Positions 49,969 through 60,830 of a DNA stretch of 64,000 nt are shown piece after piece. Source of the DNA: Serinus canaria (lineage: Eukaryota > Chordata > Aves > Passeriformes > Fringillidae). The stretch's first letter is position 1; every line of letters starts with the position of its first letter. The notes below the pieces were generated by a model. The model made no database searches and had not been told where the DNA came from. It saw nothing but the letters and a program-made list of their open reading frames with translations. The DNA lies in the NCBI RefSeq assembly GCF_022539315.1, contig NC_066316.1, positions 7,331,501 through 7,395,500 on the forward strand. Direction: 5' to 3'. The position numbers were made by a program, and so were the translations under genes.

Positions 49969-52900
49969 GTATCCTGCTCCTGCGGCGCGGCGGGCGCGGT
50001 GTGGGCAGCGAGTGGCACCGGGCCGGGCCCGCTGAGGCGGCGGGGCGGGGGGGCTGCGCTGGGCGATGGCCGCGGGGCCCGGGGGCTGAGGGGACACGGG
50101 CACGGCTGAGGGGACACGGGCACGGCTGACGGGACACGGGCACGGCTGACGGGACACGGGCACGGCTGAGGGAGCGAGCTGTGCTGAGGGAGCTGCCCGG
50201 GCCTGGAAGCGCGGCCAGCGGGGTTTTCAGTGCGGGGACGCCGTGCTGACTCTGTGCGCTCCGAGCTGCGGGGCTCGGCAAGCGGCCTTTCCATGCTCTT
50301 TTGTTAAGGATGGTCCGCAGTCTTGCACAGATTTGCCTCCTTTTCCTTACTTTTATCAATAAAAAAGATCTGGCTTTCTTTTTTCTTTCTTTTTTTTTTT
50401 TTTTCTTGCACGTTCTTTCAATTCTCATGGGATTTTTTAGGGACTGCCCAGTTCTTCTAGCAAAACCAATTAAAATGAAAAAAAAAATCCTAGAAGGATA
50501 AGTTGTTAAAAAATGAGCAGACTTTTCTCATTTTTAGGAATAGGAAAAAAGATGTCTTAGTGTTCAATTCCTTGGAGAAAAGAACCATGAGCTCTACATG
50601 AGACAGGGTGGTGAGGTGCACACATGCATCCATCCTAAGCCTTTTTTAAGAGGACTTTTCTGTCTGAAATACTCGTATTTCAGTCTGAAAGTTCATTCAG
50701 CAATGAATGTTACTCTGTTATTTCTTAGCAAAGCATTAGTTAACTCAATGTTGTTGTAAATGTTGGGGGGAAAAAAGTAGATTCACTGCTTAAAACTGCA
50801 CAATTGTGTGAGGAGAGTTTAAAAGTGCATTAGCTTCTCCTGCCCATTAAGGTTTGGTTTCAAGGGTTGTAGTAACAATTTTGATACTAAAAGTACTGTT
50901 TGATTATACAATTGTACAAGGGTTATAGTAACAGTTTTGATTCTAAAAAATACTGTTTGATTGTTCAATTGTAATAACAAATTTGATACTTAAAGTTTGC
51001 CTCCCTGGTCTGTTTTATGGGCTGAACTGAACTTTAGCACTTGTGCAACAGTTGCCCTTGGGAATATATAATAAAATCACTTGGCCTGATGATAAAATGT
51101 AGCCAAAACTTCTATCTAAAATAGGAGTGAGGTGTGACTAATTGAAAGCTGCCTTTGACAGAGCAAGGCAGTGGATGCTGAGAGCCGAGGGCTGTCCCCA
51201 GTTTATTGGCAAAAAGTAAAGCTTTGTGTGTTCTGAATTACCATAATGTATTTCCTTATCCTGAACCTCAGATAATCACTCTATCAGATCTGGAATGTGA
51301 CTACATCAATGCTAGATCATGCTGCTCCAAGCTCAATAAAGTAAATTGCTCTTCTTTGCATTTGCTGTGGTTTGAGAAAACCACATCCTTCACCTGAGCA
51401 TTGCAAATAACTGGGGTGTGATGGGTACCCGAAGAGCCTTGATTGCCAGTATTTTGCATGTGTCTCTTATTTCTGCCTGCTTGGGGGTTTTTTTTTTGTT
51501 GTTTTTCTTTTTGATGTCCATCTTTCAGTAAATTCTATTACCAAAGTACCATTTAAAATGAAACTGCTTTAAAACTCTTGGCTTTAAATCACTGTGGCCT
51601 ACCTATGTGTGTGTTGACTTTGATTTAAAGGTATTTTTTTCCCAATGTGAGAGAGAATGGCACAGGATCCTATCAATCCAAGAATGTGGAATTGCCAGGG
51701 GCTGACCCAGTTTAATGATGCCAGTGTTTATATTGATCACCTTTCTTATCTGTTCCAAGCCTGGGGCTCTTTGTGCAGGTTTTAATTATCTGAATCCCTA
51801 AACCCACTCCTCTCTGCAGTGATTTCAAATGAGCTCTTTCTGCTTTCTCAGTTGTGTCCAGACTGTGCTGCTCTCCAGAAATGTTTGTGATGCTTGGAAA
51901 AAGCATCTCTGTTACAATATCTAAGGGCTTGATTTCTGCTTACTTGTGTGGAACCTGCCTGCAGGTATTCATTTGTCCACACTGTGATGGAACCACATGC
52001 CTCTGCTGTCAGCTTTTCAGATTTTATAATCAGACTGTGATCCCAAATAGATGTTTTTTTCATAAAGGAATTTACATTTGTGCATGTAACTCTTCCCTCT
52101 TTCCCCTTTTTTTTGCAGTGGGTGGTGCCTGAGGTGATTGGCCATGCTGTTGTCACTGTATTAATGCTTATTTCATTGCACTGGTTCATCTTTCTCCTTA
52201 ACCTGCCAGTGGCCACGTGGAATATATACAGGTAAGTGCTGAATGGTCTGTGGGGTTTCTTTGTTACTAGTTTAGCTTTAAGTGTAGTACAAAGATGAAT
52301 AATATGTCATGGTGAGATGTTTCAGTTGCCTTCTTAACAGTCCTCATTGATCAAACTGGCATGATTTCTTGTGACAAGAAACCCAACAGGGTAAAGGACA
52401 TGAAACTTCTGACCTTTGCTTGCATTCTCTTTAGTGCCCAGAAATCTCCATTTGTGGGTCATTCCCAAACTGGCAGGAAATGGTAGCAGATTAATTGGGA
52501 TTATGAAATATACTGAAAACAGAGTTAATAATGTTTTCATGCCATTCCTGATATGGCTGTAAAACCATGGGCTGTGGTGTTGTCCCCTGCACCCTCCTTC
52601 ATTTACTGACCTCTGCCTTCCACTCATCTGCACTGGTTTTGGCCCCCCATCCTGCAGGATACTATTTGGAAGGTTTGGAATGGAAGGAACCTTCCATTTG
52701 GGAAGGGTTGCAACCTTTTCACCCTAGCACAGCTGTCAGTGTTACTGCTCTTTGTACACTGGGCTGCCACCCTTGGAAATGGTTTAGTAACCAGTGGGGT
52801 TTCCATGTGGCAGCACTGGAACTGTCAGTTCAAACCTGTTCTTTTTCTCTGACATCACTTGGTGTGTGGAGAACTGACCCTTCAGAGGTGTTTGGATGAT

Positions 52901-55900
52901 GGAAACTGGATGTGGATTTGTCACAAATTATCTGCAGTCACTGTACTGAGGGAACCCAAGAGCCCAAATGTTAAATGTGCAGGTATGGAAAGCTGGCTGT
53001 AATTGTTTGCCTGAACCTGCCAGGGCTAACTGTTTGCAGGGATGGGTTGAGTTGCTGGTAGAATTAAACAAGAAGTTTCACAGCTCTCATTAAAACAACT
53101 GAGGATCTCTGTACTGATAACCTGGTTGGGCAAATAGTTGTGCTATTTAATTTTGATAAATATCACCCTTGTTTCCTACAGAACTTCCAGCAAAGCCTTC
53201 AAATGTTTCTAAGCTGGAGAAACATGAGACAGTATAACTTTATTTAATAAATGAATGTTGCCTGAATACACACACACAGGGTATGGTTCTGCCTGGTTTT
53301 TTTTGCCCCTCTCTATGAACAGCTGTGACCTGTAGTGACCAATATTTGGTTTGGGATCTGCTGGCAAGTTTAGGGTTTCATGTTTCATTTAGGCAAGGCT
53401 GAGATACCACATAGAGAGAATGCATTTTATTAGAAGCTGTCAAAATTTCTTGAGCTGGTTACCAGCTTGCTGCTTCATTTTGTGTACTTCTACTAATTTT
53501 TAAAGTAGGCACTTGCTTTCCCTTCTAAAACTGGTTAGAGAGAATTTTAAAAGAGAAATTATTTCTATTTCTATACATCAGGCAGTAAGCCTTGATTGCT
53601 GTTTTGTACAGACAGCTCTCATTTTATATATGTCCTACATGGCATAAATATTCTGAATATCCTAAAATCCAGGATTGTTTCCTTAATTTTAGATGTGCAG
53701 TGTAGGCAATCCTCCCTTCTTTCTGTGGATCAAGGAGTTTCTCCCACATTAATAGCCTGGACTATCCCATCTCTAGTGGAGGAGTTGGAAGCCTGGAAAA
53801 GCAAGTGTGGGGTTTAGCATTTTAATTTTCAGCTCATTAGGAACTGCAGTGAGAGCACCAGGAGTAATGGGTTCAAAGGAAAAGAGGGGAAAGTCAAGCT
53901 AGAAATACACAATAAAAATAATCCTATTGAGATTGAAGAAGCCCCTGCTTTGCAGTGTAAAATAGAGGGAAAGGTAGGATAATCTTTTCCCCTTGTTCAC
54001 TTTTCTTTAAAACCTCCTTAATCCCAATGGCTACAGGCAGTCCTGGCTTAATTTAGTGATTCTCTCCAGGATTTCAATGAGAGGAGAGAGGTTTTGTGCA
54101 GGAAGGGTGTCATAATCAATCCTGGGAAGGATAAATTAGTCAAAAACAGCACCCAGAGAGACTTTCAAAGTTGCAATATGTTTATTGTGACATCCTACTG
54201 GCCCTTCTTGTTCAGCACACTCATATGATATTTTTACCTTTTTTTGATGAATTTTGTAGTGTCTCCAGGTGGACAGTTTTGTCTTGCATTCTCCTTGTTT
54301 TAAAACTCAAAGGGAAGCATTCAGCTTTTTTTTTTCCTTCTTTGTTATATAGATCTCCTTGAGAGAATAGGTACAAATAGTGAGATTCTTGCCATGCCTT
54401 TAAGAAGATAAAACTGAAAGAGTAAAAAAAAAAAAAAAAAAAAAATCTTTACAATTCACTGAAAATTCTAGCCAGAACTTCTACATCCCTCTAAAAATTG
54501 GGAGATCTAGAGGGAAGTGTCCTGTTGCTGTGGTAGCAGCTTCCACTGAATGGAAATCCTGGAGGCAGTTCTGTGTATATTTATTAAAGCTGACAATTTA
54601 CTTGTTTGCTGCAGATGTTTTTTTTTTTTTTTGCTGTGTCGAAGATGACAGCTGGCTTGAGCTGGGTTTGTCAGCATCCAGCAGCACTGTATCCATGGCT
54701 CAGCTCCTTAGGTATAGCATATAGGCTGTCCTGCCTTTGTGGGCCTCTTGGAAGAAATGCCTCACAGCAGATGCAATTAAGTTGCATTATTTAAGTGTCA
54801 CCATTTTTTAAAAAAGCAAAATTAATGCATGCTGTCTTTATGGCACTCATATTCCAGACATGTAAGAAAATTCTGCATTCTGTTTGGAGGATAAATTGGT
54901 ACAGGAAACGTGTTCCTCCTTTTATTCCAATAAAATGTGTTACATTACCAGGAAATGGACAATAATTTGTGCTGTAGCACTAAACACAGAATAACCATTC
55001 AAAACTTCAAATTTAGAAGGGAATTTTAAACTGGAATTATTTAACATGAACTATTTTTAATGGGACACAACTGTCTTTGGTATTAGTCAAATATGCTGCA
55101 GTGCTTTTCAGTACCTCTGTGTGAGACAACTACTGTGGGCTGAACTTTTTTTTCCCCAATATCTACTGCTGCTAGAAAACCTCCCTGTTGTTTGAGAATT
55201 CAAGGGTTGTTTCCCTTTCCTTCCCCTCCTTTATGGAAATGAATGTTGTAAGAGGTGGGGAAGTGTCTTTTGGACTACAAGTGGTGCCATTGGAGTATAT
55301 GAAGGAAGCTGAACAAGTGTTCTGTTCCATGTTCTGTTCAGAACATGTTCCATGTTCTGTTCCAGAGACCATGTTTCTGCTCCAGCTTTAAGACAAAGAT
55401 TTTAATTCCTGTATAGAAAGAGTCTGATTTTCCAGGAAGGTAGAGCCTCTATAACATCTCAGTGAAGTGAAGTTCTAGCCTGAGCTCAGCTGGAGTGAGA
55501 ACTTCATGTGCTCCCTTGAGAAATTCTAGTGACAAGAGAACGTGCTGCTGGGTCAGCTGTCACAGGACACAAATATTTGGTTTGCTGGTTTCATGTTTCC
55601 TTGGCTTACATTCCCCTTGGCCTCACTCAGCTTTTGTTCTCATGTGGGTTCAGACAGCAGAACTTGACATCTTCAGTTCTGCCCAACTCACCCTGTCAGC
55701 CTCAGTGTCTGTGCTGAGGTGTCCCAGGACGGCTGTGACAAAGGCAGCAGTAACAGCACAGGTCCTTGGCCTTGCCTTATGCCATCCCAGTGTGACCACT
55801 GGAGTTTGTGATTTTCTCTGTGAGGTTTTTTGCTAGATAAATTGCTGATTCTTAGTTAAATTAGATTATTTTCCAGTCTCTTTCATCTAATGCATCTTTC

Positions 55901-57037
55901 CAGTGTGGGTGGGCATTTTCCTCATGACAGCAGCTAACTGTGAACAGCAATTAAAATGAGCTGGAATTGGCTGTTACCTGGAATCTCTCTCATTTATACA
56001 TGGGAAGCTGGGCTGATGTTTTTAGTACTTCTTGTTCTCTTATTATTTGTGGGTTGTATGGGCAGAGATAGCTGCAATATCCAGAACTCCCTTACCTTGA
56101 ATTGTGAAACAGCTCTTCAGATGAAAGTCCTTTCTTGGCAAGCTTTCACCTGCTTCTTGCCCTGACACTCCCTAACGTTTTTTGGGTTTTGTTTTGTGCC
56201 TTTTTAAAAAAATTTTGTTTGTATTTCTTTGTTTGGCTTTTGTTTTGTTTTGGTTTTTTTTTTCCTTCTTTAACTTTCAGGTACATTATGGTGCCAAGTG
56301 GAAACATGGGAGTATTTGATCCCACAGAGATCCATAACCGAGGACAACTGAAATCACACATGAAAGAAGCCATGATTAAGCTGGGCTTTCATCTGCTCTG
56401 TTTCTTCATGTACCTTTACAGGTTAGTTTCAAAAATTGCTCCCAAGCAACAAAGGGATTGTCTGCCAGCTATTATCTCCTCCATTCCACTGGTGTAATTG
56501 CTGGTGTTCATGTCTTAGCTTTTTTGCATCCTGCTAAGCCTTGGTAATATATTTTGACAGCTATCTCTGGGCTCACTATATGCCTTTATTCATTCGGATC
56601 AAACACTGTTTGGAAACTCAGGCTATTCCTTAACCTCAAAACCACAAGTACAACCTAAAGAGTTTCATGCTTTCAGCACCTACAGTAAGTGGCCTGTTTA
56701 GAAAGGAAATACTCATGAGCACCAAGTTTATTTTACAAGTTCTGTTTTTAAAAAATGAAGTTGATCTAGCTGAGTTACAAATAGATGTGTTCTGTGATAA
56801 GGGTGCTTGCTCCAAGGTGGCAGAGCTGCTGTTCCTCTGCTGCAGTACTGCTTCTGCAGCCTTGTCTTCATAAGCACAGCACACAGCAGGGGTGCCTTGA
56901 CTTTCTATTTCAGGTTCTTTCAGTGCAGCTCTCCCATGACAGTGAGAGCCGCTCCTGCTTGCACAAGCTTCAGTAATCCACTGGTATCATGTTTTCTGTT
57001 TTGTCACAGTATGATTCTGGCTTTGATAAATGATTGA
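49900..57037 (+). CDS. CNIH4: Cornichon family member CNIH4, complete five-exon coding region
   Basis: CNIH4 is a small ER/early secretory membrane protein of the cornichon family, which helps load cargo into COPII vesicles. CNIH4 is reported to act on newly made G-protein-coupled receptors. The coding sequence is join(49900..49968,51272..51340,52119..52231,56281..56421,57010..57037): 420 bases, 139 residues plus stop, the family length for CNIH4. Hydrophobic segments lie at about 4-23, 54-83 and 119-136. Conserved stretches are [59 protein letters not shown] and the C-terminus MILALIND. The start ATG follows a GC-rich leader (GGCGGGATGG). The gene shares its promoter with NVL. Intron 1 has an unusual donor (see findings). 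Identity is very secure. Confidence 0.97.
50085..50164. repeat. 20-bp GC-rich minisatellite, four units
   Basis: Four tandem copies of gctgaggggacacgggcacg, with units three and four carrying c for g at the sixth base, followed by a partial fifth copy. It is in the first 200 bases of CNIH4 intron 1, inside the CpG island. Confidence 0.97.
50861..50998. repeat. 56-57 bp tandem repeat, about 2.4 units
   Basis: Unit 1 (50861-50916) and unit 2 (50917-50973) share caagggtt.tagtaaca.tt, tactgtttgatt and caattgta. A partial third unit (to about 50998) keeps aacaaatttgatact. The copies have diverged by several substitutions. Confidence 0.9.
51272..51340 (+). CDS. CNIH4: CNIH4 exon 2 (residues 24-46)
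   Basis: The acceptor is AACCTCAG|ATAATC, without a clear pyrimidine tract, and the donor is AAA|GTAAAT. It encodes [20 protein letters not shown] and then LNK, the cornichon loop. Confidence 0.96.
51341..52118 (+). other. CNIH4: CNIH4 intron 2
   Basis: An 0.8-kb intron with a T run at about 51487-51498. No other feature is recognised. Confidence 0.8.
52119..52231 (+). CDS. CNIH4: CNIH4 exon 3 (residues 47-84)
   Basis: The acceptor is a T run ending GCAG|TGGG and the donor is CAG|GTAAGT. It encodes [20 protein letters not shown] and [17 protein letters not shown], the central hydrophobic region. Confidence 0.96.
52232..56280 (+). other. CNIH4: CNIH4 intron 3
   Basis: A 4-kb intron. It holds a 22-base A run (54424-54445), a T run (about 54617-54632) and a tgttctgttcca repeat (55316-55365). 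I recognise no mobile element or exon in it. Confidence 0.8.
55316..55365. repeat. Short tgttctgttcca repeat with internal palindrome
   Basis: Three copies of a tgttctgttc word within 50 bases. One is extended into an inverted repeat atgttctg-tt-cagaacat (55329-55346) and then GAACATGTTC. Confidence 0.85.
56281..56421 (+). CDS. CNIH4: CNIH4 exon 4 (residues 84-131)
   Basis: The acceptor is CTTTAACTTTCAG|GTAC after a long pyrimidine-rich tract, and the donor is CAG|GTTAGT. It encodes [20 protein letters not shown] through [13 protein letters not shown]. Confidence 0.96.
56422..57009 (+). other. CNIH4: CNIH4 intron 4
   Basis: A 588-base intron with no recognised features. Confidence 0.8.
57010..57037 (+). 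CDS. CNIH4: CNIH4 exon 5, last coding exon (residues 131-139)
   Basis: The acceptor is TTGTCACAG|TATG. The first base completes Ser131, then MILALIND and TGA at 57035-57037, the exact CNIH4 C-terminus. Confidence 0.95.
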
Positions 57038-57580
57038 GAAGTTGAAAGAGAACCATTAGCTGCCAAATTGGGTCATCACTCCAGTGACTGGTTGTGGAGC
57101 CACAGACACCTCCCGAACACACCTAGATCAGTGTCATCATGCAGTATATTTTTCCTCTTTGAACAAGAAATATTTTTCTGTATTTTTAACATAAAATATT
57201 TTCAAAAGGCATTGGATCTGTGTAGCAGTTGTTTTTGTTCCTTTACAAGCCAAACTTCTGGAGCTGCTGCTTCTGTAAGATGAAATCCTTGCTTACAGAA
57301 GTGACCTCATAGGAATTGAATGGTGATAAGGGAAACTCGTTTCAGCAGCATTAGCTAATGATGGCTGTTCCAGAACACATTCAAGTGCAGCACTGATATC
57401 TGATTCTTGCTGAGAGGTGTCAGGATGAGACTTTGGCTGCCAAGCTGTCCTATCAGAGCCTAATTTGAAGGAGCACTTGGAACAGATTTCAAAGTGGAAC
57501 AGGAGCACAGCCTGCATCTTTGTGTTGGTATTCTTTCCAGACAAAAATCAATGGAATAAAAGTTACATTTTTTCCCTTTC
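57038..57580 (+). other. CNIH4: Probable CNIH4 3' UTR
   Basis: Sequence from the CNIH4 stop to just past the AATAAA at 57555-57560. No other feature is seen. Confidence 0.6.
57555..57560 (+). terminator. CNIH4: Candidate CNIH4 poly(A) signal AATAAA
   Basis: The first canonical hexamer after the stop, about 520 bases downstream, followed by a T-rich stretch. A later AATAAA near 58445 is the alternative. Confidence 0.55.
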
Positions 57581-60500
57581 CCCACCCTGCTGCAGCAGTC
57601 TATATGAAGTCTTGCATTTGGATGGATAAAGATCCTTTTGGCGGATATGACACTTTTAAGGATGCAGATAAACATAATTAATACTTGCTTTTTCCCTTCA
57701 ACTCCTATTTTGTCATTGAAGTGCATCATGGACATCCAGATAAAGTACAGATCATATTGCACTGGGGTGGAGTTGGTTACAGAGCAAAAGACTATCTGCA
57801 GTTGCTACTCCCTGAGCCTGCTGTTTGCACAGGCAGTGGGGTGAAACAAGAGTCTGCCTAGCTCAGGGAAATGGTCTGCTAACCCATAACCCCACTTACT
57901 CCAGTTCTGATGTGACTCTGCTTCAGTGATACCAGCAAGTTCTCTTTGTGCAGCTCCTGCATCAGTGACAAGTGTATAAACCTGAGTTTGTACCTTCACT
58001 GTCCAATAACTGTCATTAAGTTTTTTATATGTGCTTGCAAACAGGTCTCTTGGAACAAACACAGCAATTAAAACACTTAAAAATACGCTTCTGTAATTAC
58101 ATCTGAAAATTTATGAGCTCTTTCAAGTACTTGGGGTTTCAGTGCACAGCTGAAGTCAACAATTGTTTTCAGGGCTAGCCATTAAAAGGCAACACTGATG
58201 CTTTACTGCTGTAGATAACGTTGTGTTCAGTGTTTGTTCTAGAAGTTTGGCTTTAAATTTTTGATGGATGGAGTCCAAGATAAGCTGTGTTAAAGATGAA
58301 TGTTGAAAATTGTGCTCATTAAAAAAATTACTAAGGAAACAGCTAGATGACAATGACTACTGACAGCACAACATCAAATGACAAAAAGTACTGCCCTGTA
58401 AAGCCAAAACTCTGACAGAAGGTAGGGCTGGAGAAATGAGAGCAAATAAAACTTCAAAAGAGTAGAAAGTCACTTTTTTAGCAGATTATGGTATGCAATT
58501 AAATGACTTTATTTGTGTGTGAAAAAAACCTACTACACATATTTTGGGTGTTGGAAGAAAGGACCTAAGTCAGGTCCTTGCTGTACTGCTGACAATAGAT
58601 ACAGCTCACTAAACTTAAAAAACCAAAACTCTCTATTTTTCAGCAGAGAACAGAGTAATTTAAACCCAAGCTTACCATACAGAATTCAAGACAGTAAGAA
58701 ACTTGAGATTGATTTTTTTAAAAAAATTAATCTATCACTATAAATTGGTGTGAGGTCAAATACAGATTCTTTCCTGTTCACTCACACTCAATCCCTTTGG
58801 ACTTGAGGTATTCAGGGATAACTTTGTGAGGCACCATTTGCTATGAAGGATGGAAAACTCCTAATCAGTGAAAATAAATCAGTCCTGCAGGGATTTTAAC
58901 TGATGTTACTGAGCCCTTTTTCCTCACCCACAATCTACAGCCCAGTCAGCTTGCAAAGATGATCATCTTGCACCATTTTTCAGAGAGATTATATAACACA
59001 GTTAAGAATTCTGCACTTGGGGGGTTAGATATAATGTGTAGAATTGCATGTTTCCCCCTAATTAATCATCAGTTACAGACTGTTGGTTATTGAACCTGTT
59101 TTTTAAAGAATAACTTGCCTCCTCAATCCAGGAAATGACTGGTTTGATTTTCTAAAATGGTTCTGTAGCATGGACCATGGTAAATCAGTGGTCTGACCAG
59201 TAGTCCTAAGAACAATTCTACATACAGGTTAACAATCAACCAGACACCCTGATAAGCCCAAAAAGGCAAATCTTTATCTGTTCAGGAATGTCAGAGCTTT
59301 ATTCTAATTCTTTCTTTTCTTCTCACAAGAAGCTCTCTAGGATTTTGTTGTACAAGTGCCAAAAGACCATTTATGCCTTTAAGTATAGGGGGTGATGGAC
59401 ATTGGAGGCAGCAGTAGGACAACTGGGGCTATGTATTATGAACCACCATGTTATCAGTACATTCACCACCACAGCTCCAGCAGGAACAGAGGCATACAAG
59501 CCTCAGTGGTTGCCCTTCAGAGCATTATAGTTCCTTAAAAGTGAGGAGACAACTGGCACTGCCATCCTTCTGGGATGAGGTGACAGCCCTGGCACATGTG
59601 AGACACACACGGAGGTGACCAGGCAGCACAGAGAGCAGGGACAAGGTGTAAGGAAGGGCTCTTCTCAGGCAGAGTTTGGATTTAACGTGATAAAGAAATA
59701 CACATCTACTCTCAGGTGCATTGTGGAATTTCTTTGAAATAATCTGAAATGTTTTAAAAAGTAAATCAAAAGCACATTAAAACAAACAAACAAACAAACA
59801 AAATTTAAAATAACCCCCTAAAAAATATCACACCCCAAACCCACAGGACTTAAACGTTACAAATGCTGATAAGTCACAGGCCCATAGAACTCATGTACCT
59901 GTTTCTCCTGCACTCTTCTGACACATTAAAGGCAGACCAGACAGCAGATAAAGCACAGCTTTTTTGTCTGGGTTTGTTAGTAACTCCCTTCATCTACTGT
60001 GTGAATAATTTATGGCTGAAGTGGGTCTGCAACCCAAGAACCCTCCTGCAAATGCCAGCAGCCAAGGGAAGTGGCTCAAAGGACATGCAGAGGAATAGGC
60101 ACACCTCTTCTCTTGGCAGCCACAATTATCTGTATGCTGCCTACACTGGAAGGCAGAGAACAAAGTTATTACAAAGGTGCTACTAGAGGGAGTGAAGACT
60201 TCTAATCAATAAGTAAGTTAAGAGAATTCAAAAACTGAATGCACATCAGCAAAAGGTTTGAGTTTGGAAAAGCTACAGGGAGTGAAAATTCAGGCACAAC
60301 TTTTTAACACAAGCTAGAACTGAATAAAAATGCAGGACAAAGATGATGTTCTGGTTTAAGACACAGGGAGGAGGGACAAGAACGTGGGGACAAGTTGGAG
60401 GGAACACAAAGGCAGGAGATCCAAGTACTTTAGGAGCACCTTCTTACTATGAAGTATCAAAAAAACCCCATAAAACTCAGTGATCACCTACAGCAACCAG

Positions 60501-60830
60501 AGTGTGGTATGGAAGCAAACTGCAGCATTAAGGAATGATGGATTTCACAGAGCCTCAAGGGAGCAGGTGCTGAGCAAGTGAGATAAGCACAGCCTGGGAC
60601 AGGGGCAGGTCGAGTGCTAAAGTACAGCACAAACACAAGGGTGAGGTGGGTTAGAGGCAGACAGCAGAGCCCGAACACAGCACTGAGTGACTCAGCTGCA
60701 GCTACACTGCCACAAATTAATTTTCCTAGCGAGGAAGTGAACTACTATGGAAGAAATCTACAATTAACAATCAAGAAATTAACATCCAAGTCAGTCATAT
60801 AAGTGAAGTTAGGGAAACTAAGAACTATTC
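57581..60830. other. Intergenic region between CNIH4 and the inferred WDR26 3' end
   Basis: AT-rich sequence with an AAAC simple repeat (59779-59803). The open frame 59863-60186 (107 codons) has no protein features I recognise and no splice context, so I do not call it a gene. Confidence 0.65.
59779..59803. repeat. AAAC simple repeat
   Basis: Five to six tandem aaac units. Confidence 0.95.

Larger units (their letters stand above)
49969..51271 (+). other. CNIH4: CNIH4 intron 1, candidate U12-type
   Basis: A 1.3-kb intron with donor GTATCCTGCTCC and 3' end tttccttatcctgaacctcag. It contains the 20-bp minisatellite, a T run (50390-50404) and a 56-bp tandem repeat (50861-50998). Confidence 0.7.

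Noticed and set aside
59863..60186. 107-codon open frame between CNIH4 and WDR26.
   Set aside because: No recognised domain, no splice sites or upstream promoter signals, and composition like the surrounding intergenic DNA.
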